Assembly (NCBI GenBank): GCA_018266575.1
Contig: JAFEAE010000012.1
Coordinates: 1-64,000 of the forward strand
Source: Bacteroidota bacterium
Lineage (GTDB): Bacteria; Bacteroidota; Bacteroidia; Chitinophagales; Chitinophagaceae
Length of the DNA: 64,000 nt
Direction of reading: 5' to 3'
Shown here: in pieces, positions 34,337-42,751 of the stretch
How the letters are laid out: each line of letters opens with the position of its first letter
Numbering within the stretch: the stretch's first letter is position 1
The notes under the pieces: model-generated
The model's input: the letters and a program-made list of their open reading frames with translations, nothing else
Database searches by the model: none
Told to the model about the DNA's origin: nothing
Made by a program: the position numbers and the translations under genes

Positions 34337-35509
34337 ATGTTTTCTTTCATCAATAAACTTTTTTATAAAAACAAGGCAGCCCGTGTCATTGCAATTGCTC
34401 TTTTGTTCATGCTGTGTAATGTGAAATCTGTTTGGGCAGATGGGCCGCCGCCAAAATCATCTATGTCAAATCCGGCTGTTGTTATTATGGTTGGATTAAT
34501 CGTTTTCCTGATGATCATCATTGCTTCGCTTGCTTATATTCTGCTTGGTTCTGCAGAGATCAGGTTTAAAAAATGGAAAGACGGAAATAAAAGCGATGCA
34601 GCAAAAATTGCAGCAACTGTTATTACCTGCTTGTTGCTGATCGGTAATACAGCTCATGCAGAAACTGACGCAACTGCTAATGCGGTAACAAACCAGATCG
34701 CCGGGATATCGCCAACTGCTTTTTATATCATGAGCTCTATTATATTTTTTGAGTTGATTGTGATTTTCGCATTGCTCTTTAATATACGCAGTTTGATACA
34801 GGCAGAAAAAGCAAAAGTGTATGGTACAGAAGCAGTAGTTGCTAAAAAGAAATTTATAAACTGGTGGAGCAGGTTCAACAAATTCCGTCCTGCAGAGCAG
34901 GAATCTGATATAGACCTTGGACATGACTATGACGGTATCCGCGAATTGGATAACAGGCTTCCGCCATGGTGGCTCTACGGTTTTTATGCATCTATTCTTT
35001 TTGCTGTTATTTATTTGTACAGATATCATGTTGCACATTCGGCCCCGTTAAGCCATGAAGAATATACAATGTCTGTAGCTAAGGCGGATAAAGAGATCCA
35101 GGCTTATCTCAAACTAAAAGGAGAATCCGTAAATGAAAACACGGTTACCATGTTGGGAACAGATGATATTGAAGCGGGCAAAGGAATGTTTAAGACATCA
35201 TGTGTAGCTTGTCACAACGAAGGCGGTGGTGGAAATGTTGGCCCGAACCTTACTGATGATTATTGGTTGCATGGCGGCGATATAAAAAATATTTTCAAAA
35301 CAATCCGCTACGGAATTAATGCGATGCCTGCATGGCAAAATACGTATTCCAATAAACAGATTGCAGAACTGGCAAGCTATGTAAAGTCATTGCATGGCAC
35401 CAATCCTCCTAATCCAAAGTCGCCACAGGGGGAATTGTATAAAGAAGATACTGCTTCAAAAACAGATTCGGCATCTGCAAAGAAAGATTCTGTTTCTGTG
35501 AAACAATAA
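34337..35509 (+). CDS. ccoP: cbb3-type oxidase cytochrome c subunit CcoP
   Basis: The 390-residue protein has several membrane helices in the N-terminal half (about 15-33, 48-70, 93-107, 128-150 and 213-230). The usual ELDNRLPPWWLYGFYASI segment precedes the last helix. A single C-terminal heme-c domain follows, with Cys289-x2-Cys292-His293 (CVACHNEGGGGNVGPNL) and Met ligand in YGINAMPAW. Typical proteobacterial CcoP has two heme sites; this has one, as often in Bacteroidota, plus an extended N-terminal region. It ends in a Ser/Lys-rich tail. It accepts electrons from soluble cytochrome c for CcoNO. Confidence 0.92.
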   Translation: MFSFINKLFYKNKAARVIAIALLFMLCNVKSVWADGPPPKSSMSNPAVVIMVGLIVFLMIIIASLAYILLGSAEIRFKKWKDGNKSDAAKIAATVITCLLLIGNTAHAETDATANAVTNQIAGISPTAFYIMSSIIFFELIVIFALLFNIRSLIQAEKAKVYGTEAVVAKKKFINWWSRFNKFRPAEQESDIDLGHDYDGIRELDNRLPPWWLYGFYASILFAVIYLYRYHVAHSAPLSHEEYTMSVAKADKEIQAYLKLKGESVNENTVTMLGTDDIEAGKGMFKTSCVACHNEGGGGNVGPNLTDDYWLHGGDIKNIFKTIRYGINAMPAWQNTYSNKQIAELASYVKSLHGTNPPNPKSPQGELYKEDTASKTDSASAKKDSVSVKQ

Positions 35510-35526
35510 CAGTGAATTGAACTATT

Positions 35527-36966
35527 ATGGAAAGTCAAAATCTGGCAAAGGCGAGTAAGAATGACGATGGTTCATTCAGGGATTACCTTGCTACCGTTGA
35601 TAACAAAGGAAAACGCAAATGGATATTTGCGCAAAAACCGAAAGGTAAATTTTACAATATACGCTCATGGGTGAGCTACGGTTTTTTTGCATTGTTTTTT
35701 GCATTGCCTTTTATTCACGTCAATGGTCACCCGCTTTTTCTTTTTAATATACCTCAGGCAAGGTTCATCATTTTCGGAAAAGTATTCTGGCCGCAGGATT
35801 TCTTCATATTCGGGTTAACAATGATCACTTTTGTGGTATTTATTGTACTGTTTACTGCAGCATTCGGCAGGTTGTTTTGCGGATGGGTTTGCCCGCAAAC
35901 GATCTTTATGGAAATGTTGTTCCGCAAAATTGAATATGCGATAGAAGGAGATGCAAATGCACAAAGAATGTTGAAAAAAAGTTCATGGACTTCTCAAAAA
36001 ATAATTAAGAAAACCCTGAAGCATTTTATATTTTTCCTGTTTGCGTTCATCATTGCCAATTTCTTTTTGTCGTACATCATCGGTGTCAGGGAACTTGAAA
36101 AAATAATTACCGAACCTGTTTCCCAGCATCTCGCAGGCTTTCTTTCCATCATAGTTTTTTCTTTTGTTTTTTATGGAGTGTATGCGTATTTCCGTGAGCA
36201 GGCCTGTACTGTTGTCTGCCCGTACGGGAGATTGCAGAGTGTATTGCTCGACCGCAATTCCATGCTTGTTGCTTATGATTACAAACGCGGCGAACCACGG
36301 GGCAAATTCAAAAAGAATGAAGAGCGTTCGCTTGGCGACTGCATCGATTGTTTTAATTGCGTGAGAGTTTGTCCAACGGGCATAGATATACGAAATGGCA
36401 CACAGATGGAATGTGTGGGATGTACTGCCTGCATCGATGCGTGTGATACTATGATGGATGCCATCAATAAACCGCATGGCCTTATACGTTATGCTTCCGA
36501 AAATGGTATTGAAAATTCTGAGAAACTCCGTTATTCCGGGAGAATGAAATTTTATACGGGGGTATTGATCGTTCTTGTAGGCCTGTTGACAACGTTGCTG
36601 GTTACACGAAAAAATGTAGACGGAACGATCATCAGGGCGGGAGGTATTCTTTACCAGGAGAGGGGGGAAGACAGTATCAGCAATCTCTACAACATCAAGC
36701 TGATCAATAAAACGATACAGGATATTCCGGTTACATTAAAATTGGAGGATGTACCCGGAAGGATCATTGAAGTGCAGGGGCAGGAAATACAATTAAAAAA
36801 AGAAGCACAAGGCTCAGGTTCTTTCTTTATTGTACTTCCGAGAAAAATAATAACAGAGAGAAAATTGCCATTGCGTGTGAGTTTGTATGAAGGAGAGAAA
36901 AGGATCATTACGTTAAAAACAAATTTCATGGGGCCAATACATCATGAAGTGAGAAGTGAGAAGTGA
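35527..36966 (+). CDS. ccoG: cbb3 oxidase accessory iron-sulfur protein CcoG/FixG
   Basis: The 479-residue polyferredoxin-like membrane protein has GRLFCGWVCPQTIFMEMLFRKIEY, EQACTVVCPYGRLQ, two ferredoxin motifs CIDCFNCVRVCPTGIDI and CVGCTACIDACD, and a C-terminal Ig-like periplasmic domain. CcoG reduces copper for delivery to the oxidase. The reading frame ends inside a GAAGTGA tandem repeat that supplies the stop codon and the last five or six residues (EVRSEK), so the very C-terminus is repeat-derived. It forms an operon with ccoP and is followed by ccoH. Confidence 0.93.
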   Translation: MESQNLAKASKNDDGSFRDYLATVDNKGKRKWIFAQKPKGKFYNIRSWVSYGFFALFFALPFIHVNGHPLFLFNIPQARFIIFGKVFWPQDFFIFGLTMITFVVFIVLFTAAFGRLFCGWVCPQTIFMEMLFRKIEYAIEGDANAQRMLKKSSWTSQKIIKKTLKHFIFFLFAFIIANFFLSYIIGVRELEKIITEPVSQHLAGFLSIIVFSFVFYGVYAYFREQACTVVCPYGRLQSVLLDRNSMLVAYDYKRGEPRGKFKKNEERSLGDCIDCFNCVRVCPTGIDIRNGTQMECVGCTACIDACDTMMDAINKPHGLIRYASENGIENSEKLRYSGRMKFYTGVLIVLVGLLTTLLVTRKNVDGTIIRAGGILYQERGEDSISNLYNIKLINKTIQDIPVTLKLEDVPGRIIEVQGQEIQLKKEAQGSGSFFIVLPRKIITERKLPLRVSLYEGEKRIITLKTNFMGPIHHEVRSEK

Positions 36967-37008
36967 GAAGTGAGAAGTGAGAAGTGAGAAGTGAGAAGTG
37001 AGAAGTGA
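36946..37008. repeat. Heptanucleotide tandem repeat GAAGTGA x 9
   Basis: Nine perfect copies of GAAGTGA span exactly 63 bp. The first three copies encode the last residues and the stop codon of ccoG. The remainder lies in the gap before ccoH. Confidence 0.95.
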
Positions 37009-37116
37009 GAAAATTTCTGGAGATCTAAGATACAATAAGGTATTTGTAAAATTTGGAACTCATACGTCATATTTCATAGCTCATACTTTAATTGTTCAAA
37101 AAATAAAAATAATATC

Positions 37117-37554
37117 ATGAACTGGGGAAACAAACTAATACTCGTATTCATCGCATTTGCAGGATGGATGGGTTATCTCGCATACCGCGCAACAAGTGTA
37201 CACATTGATCTTGTTGAAAACGATTATTATAAAAATGAACTGAAATACCAGGACGTGATCGATGCAAATAATCGTACAAATTCCTTAAGCAGTAAAATAA
37301 TTATCACGCAGGATAAAGACCATATTAATTTTCAACTTCCTGAAGAAATGAAAAATACAATAGTAAAAGGAACGGTATGGTTCTATTGTGCATCCGATGA
37401 GAAGAAAGACCGGCATATTAAATTAACGCTTAATGAAAATGCAATGCAGCAATTGGATATTAAAAATTTTCTACCGGGAAACTATACTGTAAAATTTGAT
37501 TGGGAAAGCAATCAGAAAAAATACTATGAAGAAGAAACATTTTCTATCTTATAA
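37117..37554 (+). CDS. ccoH: CcoH/FixH family assembly protein
   Basis: The 145-residue protein has one N-terminal membrane anchor (NKLILVFIAFAGWMGYLAYRA). A periplasmic FixH domain follows, with VENDYYKNELKYQDVIDANNR (the conserved D-Y-Y/K motif) and a beta-rich tail ending KKYYEEETFSIL. It assists cbb3 assembly together with ccoG, I and S. Its stop codon is immediately followed by the ATG of the next gene (37555), indicating translational coupling. Confidence 0.87.
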   Translation: MNWGNKLILVFIAFAGWMGYLAYRATSVHIDLVENDYYKNELKYQDVIDANNRTNSLSSKIIITQDKDHINFQLPEEMKNTIVKGTVWFYCASDEKKDRHIKLTLNENAMQQLDIKNFLPGNYTVKFDWESNQKKYYEEETFSIL

Positions 37555-38262
37555 ATGATCGTACAAATTATCATAGCGGGTTTTTCATTAGGTGCAATCG
37601 GCAGCTTGCATTGTGTAGGCATGTGCGGCCCGCTTTCCCTTGCGTTACCTGTGCATCAATTCTCACCTCAAAAAAAAATCCTGGCGCTTTTGCTTTATCA
37701 ATTCGGCCGCATATTTACCTATAGTTTTATCGGATTGATATTGGGAGTAGCGGGCCGCCGGATTTACCTCTCCGGCCTGCAGCAATGGTTTTCTGTTTTA
37801 TCAGGAATCGTTGTTGTGGCATTGGTTGCCCAATATTGGGTATTTAAAAAAAGCGGGCAGGTTTTTTTTCTGAAAGGTTTTTATAATTACGTTCAAAATG
37901 CTATTCTCTTTTTTCTGCGCTCCAATAAAATAATAAATTATTTCATGTTAGGTGCAGCAAACGGATTGTTGCCCTGCGGTATGGTGTATGTGGCTGTTGC
38001 TGCTGCACTTACTACATCATCTGTTTTCAACAGCGTTGTTTTCATGGCCTTTTTTGGCACAGGCACATTGCCGGCGATGCTTGCTGTTGGCTATTTCGGG
38101 CAATTTTTTACACTCTCCATACGAAACCATTTCAAAAAAGCACTTCCTGTGCTTGCAACAATTATCGGGGTGATTTTAATTCTTCGCGGATTAAACCTTG
38201 CTATTCCTTTTATCAGCCCGGCGCTTCCTCATGCACCGGGCCAGGTAGTTAGTTGCCATTGA
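37555..38262 (+). CDS. Sulfite exporter TauE/SafE-like (DsbD_2-type) membrane protein linked to cbb3 assembly
   Basis: The 235-residue protein has six to seven hydrophobic helices. Its opening motif is GSLHCVGMCGPLSLAL, in which HCxGMCG is the hallmark of the branch found next to ccoGHIS operons. A second motif AANGLLPCGMVY is present. These proteins are thought to take part in copper handling for oxidase maturation, with the Cys/Met/His residues as likely ligands; transport direction is not established. It starts directly at the ccoH stop and is the last gene of the oxidase cluster. Confidence 0.82.
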   Translation: MIVQIIIAGFSLGAIGSLHCVGMCGPLSLALPVHQFSPQKKILALLLYQFGRIFTYSFIGLILGVAGRRIYLSGLQQWFSVLSGIVVVALVAQYWVFKKSGQVFFLKGFYNYVQNAILFFLRSNKIINYFMLGAANGLLPCGMVYVAVAAALTTSSVFNSVVFMAFFGTGTLPAMLAVGYFGQFFTLSIRNHFKKALPVLATIIGVILILRGLNLAIPFISPALPHAPGQVVSCH

Positions 38263-38271
38263 TATCTTGCA

Positions 38272-39567
38272 TTATTTGAATTTCAGATTCAGGGAGATGA
38301 TATCAGAGGTAAGATCGGTTGTTTGCATATAATGGCTGTATCTTAATTCGAGCATGCTTAAACTTTTTAACAATAACCCTTTTGGAGGAGCGATGCGCAC
38401 ACCCATTCCGAACGATTGTGCAGTGAATGCGGCAAGCGCATAATTACTGGTATAATATTTTTCCTGTGCAGTATGTTGTTCATACGCCGCAAAATAATTT
38501 ACGGCAGTTTGTACATAGTACCTGTAAAAAGGTGATAAGGAAAAGAACGGAGTGATTTTTACCGGCACTTCAAGGCTTGCTGTATGCGATTTCAATCCCC
38601 AGTTATCTATATAAAAACGATAATAAGCACGTAGGATAATATTATCACCCAAAAAATAATTTAACCTGAAACCGATCGGCAATTTGAAACGCTGTGAAGG
38701 AAGATTTTCAACAGTATCTTTTCCATCGTTTAAAAATACGCGATGAAATGGTAAGCCTAAGAAACCGCTTTGGTAAACAAGGTCCATTACAATGCTCGCC
38801 TGCATGCGTGTGTTGATGACTTGTGAAAAAGAAAATTCTGCCGTATAAGTATCCCTGGCTTTAGAAGGAAGTTGCGTTCTTGCCTTACTCACTACTTGTC
38901 CATTATTATAAACAATGGCAGTAGTTCGCCCACTTGCTGTTGTTACATAAACTACACTATCGGTTGATGAAATTGTTTTCACGGAATCTGTAGATGAAAA
39001 TTCCGAAGGGCGGATCATTTTGATCTGATCAAAATAGCCGGTAAGTTTTACGCCGAACTCTCCATTATTGTTTGTTTTTTTGGAGAACGAAGTATTGAGC
39101 CCGATGGAATGATAATAATTATGCTCTGCAGAATAATAAGCGCCTATACCGAACTCTGTCCCTTTTTTTTCATTTTCAATTGTCCAGTCGAGTGTCGGAT
39201 AAACCCGCAATCCGTTGTTTCTTGATTTGCCATTCGAATCCACATAAGCTTGTGAAGCCGCTGTATGATAGTCAACACCAATGCCTGCTGTAAGTGAATT
39301 TTTTCGTTGATGCAGATCCCAGCTTACAAATTTCAGGTCAATGCCATTGGCAAGATCTGTAACATTGCCAATTCCTTTACTGTCGGGCCTTCCACCCATT
39401 ACAGCGGATTTGCCGGCAGTTTGATTATAATAACTGGATACAAGGTTTACTTCGTCTAATTTTAATTTTTGCGGTTTGTATAAAGAATTGCCTCTTGTAG
39501 AATCCTGCGAAAATGCATGAAGCAGCACCAGGTACATGCCAACAACGGTAAGACAGATTTTTCTCAT
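38272..39567 (-). CDS. DUF3570 outer-membrane protein
   Basis: The 431-residue protein has a signal peptide (ending HAFSQ). It contains SYYNQTAGKSAVMGG, TDLANGIDLKFVSWDLHQRKNSLTAGIGVDYHTAASQAYVD and GLRVYPTLDWTIENEKKGTEFG, characteristic of DUF3570 beta-barrels, and ends in an aromatic strand (ISLNLKFK). It is the last gene of the minus-strand operon thioredoxin-apbE-DUF4266-DUF3570. The barrel is presumed to be the outer-membrane component that receives or exports what the partner proteins make. Confidence 0.87.
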   Translation of the reverse strand: MRKICLTVVGMYLVLLHAFSQDSTRGNSLYKPQKLKLDEVNLVSSYYNQTAGKSAVMGGRPDSKGIGNVTDLANGIDLKFVSWDLHQRKNSLTAGIGVDYHTAASQAYVDSNGKSRNNGLRVYPTLDWTIENEKKGTEFGIGAYYSAEHNYYHSIGLNTSFSKKTNNNGEFGVKLTGYFDQIKMIRPSEFSSTDSVKTISSTDSVVYVTTASGRTTAIVYNNGQVVSKARTQLPSKARDTYTAEFSFSQVINTRMQASIVMDLVYQSGFLGLPFHRVFLNDGKDTVENLPSQRFKLPIGFRLNYFLGDNIILRAYYRFYIDNWGLKSHTASLEVPVKITPFFSLSPFYRYYVQTAVNYFAAYEQHTAQEKYYTSNYALAAFTAQSFGMGVRIAPPKGLLLKSLSMLELRYSHYMQTTDLTSDIISLNLKFK

Positions 39568-39617
39568 GTAGCGTTTTCTTTTTTAATTAAGTATCTGAAA
39601 TAAAATTGCGGAGTTGA

Positions 39618-39842
39618 TTAATTGCATCCGCAACCACCACCGGTCTTGCCTCCGTTTGCACCTGAAGAACCTTCACGGTATGATTGAGCATTGAGTTCGT
39701 TCTTTTCAACTTTGCGGTTCGATAAAACCATTTCAGAATCATTGATCCTGCTTTTCTGGTATTCTTTCACATGAGCACAGGAAACAAGTACGATGCCCGC
39801 AAGTGGCACGGCGCAGAATTTCATAACATCTTTTTTTTTCAT
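39618..39842 (-). CDS. DUF4266 small lipoprotein with C-terminal GGGCGCN
   Basis: The 74-residue lipoprotein has a signal GIVLVSCAHVKEYQKS with the modified Cys at about residue 22. SEMVL, SYREGSSGANGG and the terminal GGGCGCN follow. The short Gly/Cys tail is the most conserved feature of the DUF4266 family as I recall it. REGSSGAN resembles an ApbE flavinylation site (D/E-G-x-S-G-A-T) but has Asn where the flavin-accepting Thr should be. It is encoded next to an ApbE gene, which makes covalent modification worth testing. Confidence 0.82.
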   Translation of the reverse strand: MKKKDVMKFCAVPLAGIVLVSCAHVKEYQKSRINDSEMVLSNRKVEKNELNAQSYREGSSGANGGKTGGGCGCN

Positions 39843-39851
39843 AATCGCTTT

Positions 39852-40808
39852 TTAGGTAAAATGAATATTGCTTGATTTATAAATAATATCATCATCATCA
39901 ATAATGATCGCTTCGATATCTTTCATTTGATTGATCATATCCAGTCCTGCGTGGATTCCCATGATCATCACCGGTGTTGCCATTGCATCAGCTATTTCGG
40001 CATTTGTGCTGAGGATAGTTACGCTCTTAATTCCGGTTACGGGTAAACCTGTTCTCGGGTTGATCGTATGTGAATATTTTTTTCCGCCGATCAGAACAAA
40101 TTTTTCATAATTGCCTGAAGTAGCAATGGCCATGTTGGTAACATTCATATATGAAAATATCTCCCCGGCCATATTCGGGTTTACAATTCCTATCGTCCAT
40201 GCATCACCGTTAGGTTGGTAACCCCATACAGAGAGGTCGCCGGAAGCATTTACTATCCCGCTTTCAATACCCATCGCGAGCAACACTTGTTTTGCTTTTT
40301 CTGCAGCATATCCTTTCCCGATCCCTCCAAAACCTATGCGCATCCCTTTTTCTTTTAAGAAAACAGTTGTGTTTGTGTGATCAAGAATGATGTTGCGGTA
40401 ATTTACCAGGCGCACCATTTTTTTTGCAACATCTTTGTCTGGGAGTGATTTCATGGCAGTATCGAAATTCCACAAGCGTTTGTCAACAGAGCCATAAGTG
40501 ATATCAAAAGCGCCTTGAGTGATTTTTGAGATGCGCACTGATCTCTCAATAATATCAAAAGTTTCCCGGCTGACCTGTACCGGAGCTATTCCTGCATTTT
40601 TATTGATCAATGCTGTTTCGCTCTCTTCATTGAATGTAGTCAGCAATTTTTCTATGCGTTGTATTTCATGTACTGCGGCATCGATGCATTCCATTGCCTG
40701 ATCTTCATTATCTGCAACAACGCTTACCTGGAAGCGGTTGCCCATCAGCTTCAGGCTTTTGCTGAAAATTTTTTGCAAGGCAACATTTTTATCTTTCACT
40801 GTCAACAT
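39852..40808 (-). CDS. apbE: ApbE family FAD:protein FMN transferase
   Basis: The ~318-residue protein has the ApbE motifs LMGNRFQVSVVA, FNEESETALINKNAG, GAFDITYG, GFGGIGKGYAAEKAKQVL, SGDLSVWG, SGNYEKFVLIGGKKYSHTINPRTGLPV and NAEIADAMATPVMIMG. It attaches FMN from FAD to a Ser/Thr of target proteins. No N-terminal signal or lipobox precedes the domain, unusual because most ApbE proteins act in the periplasm. The start is uncertain: 40808 gives a 20-bp overlap with the upstream thioredoxin gene; the longest frame begins at 40865. Confidence 0.9.
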   Translation of the reverse strand: MLTVKDKNVALQKIFSKSLKLMGNRFQVSVVADNEDQAMECIDAAVHEIQRIEKLLTTFNEESETALINKNAGIAPVQVSRETFDIIERSVRISKITQGAFDITYGSVDKRLWNFDTAMKSLPDKDVAKKMVRLVNYRNIILDHTNTTVFLKEKGMRIGFGGIGKGYAAEKAKQVLLAMGIESGIVNASGDLSVWGYQPNGDAWTIGIVNPNMAGEIFSYMNVTNMAIATSGNYEKFVLIGGKKYSHTINPRTGLPVTGIKSVTILSTNAEIADAMATPVMIMGIHAGLDMINQMKDIEAIIIDDDDIIYKSSNIHFT

Positions 40809-41235
40809 AAATTCCATTTCTGACCTCGGTTGTAAAATTTTCTGCGGATTCATCTGGCAAACCATCCCAGTCTTTTATCACTTTCCCATCTGCGTTCAGT
40901 AGTAGTGTATATGGAAATTTCCCTTTCGGGTTATATTGGTCTGCCGCCGCTTCATTGAGTTGTTGCTGCGTTTTGCTCAATTGATTTTTTTTCATTCTTG
41001 GGAAATCCGCATTCACCATAATGAGCGTGGTGTCGGCCATTTGTTTAAATACCGGGTTATCAAAAATTTCTTTGTGCATACGTATACAAGGCCCGCACCA
41101 ATCTGAGCCGGAAAAGTTCAGCAAAATATATTTATGCTCTTTTTTTGCAAGTTGCTTTGCTTCGGTAAGGTTATTGTGCCATTCTGTAAAATGGAATGTA
41201 CAAATTGTGAACAGAAGAAGAAAAATGGTTTTCAT
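40789..41235 (-). CDS. Secreted thioredoxin-like protein
   Basis: The 148-residue protein has a short hydrophobic N-terminus (MKTIFLLLFTICTFHF) and a thioredoxin fold. Active site is SDWCGPCIRMHKEIFDN; the cis-Pro region is KFPYTLLLNADGKVI. It belongs to the thioredoxin_7-like or TlpA-like group that maintains thiols outside the cytoplasm. It is the first gene of the apbE-DUF4266-DUF3570 operon, where it may keep the CGC tail of the DUF4266 lipoprotein reduced. The end of the gene overlaps the apbE start. Confidence 0.87.
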   Translation of the reverse strand: MKTIFLLLFTICTFHFTEWHNNLTEAKQLAKKEHKYILLNFSGSDWCGPCIRMHKEIFDNPVFKQMADTTLIMVNADFPRMKKNQLSKTQQQLNEAAADQYNPKGKFPYTLLLNADGKVIKDWDGLPDESAENFTTEVRNGIYVDSER

Positions 41236-41354
41236 CGGAATAATTTTATTAAAAATTTGCTCCTGATAAAATACTATACGCAGGAAAAATAAAATAGTTG
41301 TTTAAACTTTGTAATTTTATCTGCAATTATTTTCCACAGTCTAAATCTTTCAAA

Positions 41355-41681
41355 ATGAATATCAGAAAAATGATGGTTTTGATTTGTGCAGGCTGTATTT
41401 CTGCCTGTGCAACTGTTAAACTTGCTGAACCAACCCAGATAGACGCTGACAGGGGTTCGCAAAAATTTTCAGGTTATTCGCTCAACGACTTAAACGCGGG
41501 TAAAAAGATTTATGAGGCAAATTGCAATAAATGCCATCGGTACAAAGCCCCTGAATCACGTGATGAGGCAAAATGGAACGACATCATTCCCAGGATGGCA
41601 AAAAAAGCAAAACTCAGCAGCGATCAGCAAGAACTGGTGTTAAAATATGTGGTGACCATGAGCACTGCAAAATCAAAGTAA
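41355..41681 (+). CDS. Small c-type cytochrome lipoprotein
   Basis: The 108-residue protein starts at ATG 41355. Its signal ends in LICAGCISACATV, giving a lipidated Cys. One heme site, CNKCHRY (YEANCNKCHRYKAPE), is followed by WNDIIPRMAKKAKLSSDQQELVLKYVVTM, where Met is a likely axial ligand. It is similar in size and layout to the lipoprotein cytochrome at 24172. Divergent from the thioredoxin-apbE operon and convergent with the response regulator gene (8-bp gap). An envelope electron carrier is expected. Confidence 0.82.
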   Translation: MNIRKMMVLICAGCISACATVKLAEPTQIDADRGSQKFSGYSLNDLNAGKKIYEANCNKCHRYKAPESRDEAKWNDIIPRMAKKAKLSSDQQELVLKYVVTMSTAKSK

Positions 41682-41688
41682 TTGCTAA

Positions 41689-42747
41689 TTAATAAGGAAG
41701 GTCCCTTAATTTTTTCTCATTGAGAACAATGATCTTTCCGGGCTGCAATTCAATTAATTTCTCGGATTTAAAATCTGCAAGGGTCCTGATCAGCGATTCA
41801 GTTGCCACACCGGTAACCTGTGCCAGGTTTTCCCTTGACAATTCCGGTATCTCGTTCTTCGAATTTTCTTTTTTGTATTTATCGAGCACCTGTATCAAAC
41901 CATAAGCAACTTTCCTGCGCAGGGAATTATAGGCAAGGTTCACTAAGCTTTCTTCTTTTTCGAGGATATTTTTAGTAATGATCTTGATGAATTGCCTCGA
42001 CACCTGTGTATTGTTAGTGATCAGTGAAACAAAATCCTCAACAGGGATGAGCATTACCTGTGCATCTTCAAGTACTTCCGCATTTTCGCCGTAATTGGTT
42101 TTTTCTAACACGTATGTATAACCGAAAAAGTCGCCGCTGCCAAAAATATCTTTGATCAGTTCTTTTCCGTCCTTGCTGGATTTATAGATCTTAATTTTCC
42201 CGCTGACGACATAATAAACGGCTTTTGGCTTTTGCCCTTCTGCATAGACCACCTGCTTTTTCCTGAAGTCATATACCTCACGTTTATCGGAAACCAATTG
42301 TACCGCTTCCGCTTCATTGGCTGCGTTGATAAATTCCTTTACCTGGTCTGTAGCATCATCGAGGCTTTTTTTAAGTGATGCTGTTTTTTTTAGCCTTATC
42401 TCTACGGCGTTTAATAACTCTATACCATCGAAAGGTTTGGTGATATAATCGTCTGCACCGAGCTCCATGCCTTTCCGGAAATCCGCTTTTTCAGATTTTG
42501 CAGTAAGAAAGATAAACGGTATGCCAAACGTTTCTTTATGCTTGCTTAATAAATGAAGAACGCCATAACCATCCAATACCGGCATCATAATATCACAGAT
42601 GATCAGGTCCGGGTTTTCTTTCAGGGCAATTTCAACCCCAACTTTTCCGTCCGGCGCCTGCAGTACTTCATAATCGGAAAGCTCCAGTATCTCCACAATA
42701 TTTTCACGTACATCTTTATTGTCTTCTATTACTAAAATCTTTTTCAT
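41689..42747 (-). CDS. Response regulator fused to CRP/FNR-type sensor and DNA-binding domain
   Basis: 352 residues. The receiver domain (1-120) has acidic Glu8/Asp9, phospho-acceptor Asp52 (ICDIMMPVLDG), Thr82 and Lys104. A helical linker leads to a cyclic-nucleotide-binding-type beta-roll (about 150-260: GSGDFFGYTYVLEKTNYG). A CRP-family winged helix follows (about 262-345: LSRENLAQVTGVATESLIRTL). Glu317 and Arg321 match the Glu and Arg of FNR/CRP that contact TGA half sites. The beta-roll lacks the Arg-Ser cAMP pocket and the four FNR cysteines, so phosphorylation is probably the only input. Start ATG 42747 is four bases beyond the kinase stop. Confidence 0.9.
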   Translation of the reverse strand: MKKILVIEDNKDVRENIVEILELSDYEVLQAPDGKVGVEIALKENPDLIICDIMMPVLDGYGVLHLLSKHKETFGIPFIFLTAKSEKADFRKGMELGADDYITKPFDGIELLNAVEIRLKKTASLKKSLDDATDQVKEFINAANEAEAVQLVSDKREVYDFRKKQVVYAEGQKPKAVYYVVSGKIKIYKSSKDGKELIKDIFGSGDFFGYTYVLEKTNYGENAEVLEDAQVMLIPVEDFVSLITNNTQVSRQFIKIITKNILEKEESLVNLAYNSLRRKVAYGLIQVLDKYKKENSKNEIPELSRENLAQVTGVATESLIRTLADFKSEKLIELQPGKIIVLNEKKLRDLPY

Positions 42748-42751
42748 GAGT

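Noticed and set aside
36946..37008. GAAGTGA array as a phase-variation switch of ccoG
   Set aside because: A stop occurs within every 21 bp of the repeat in any frame, so copy changes cannot switch the protein on or off; only spacer length changes.
39618..39842. DUF4266 lipoprotein as a RiPP precursor
   Set aside because: Although the GGGCGCN tail looks precursor-like, there is no RiPP maturase in the operon; the lipoprotein signal and ApbE context fit better.
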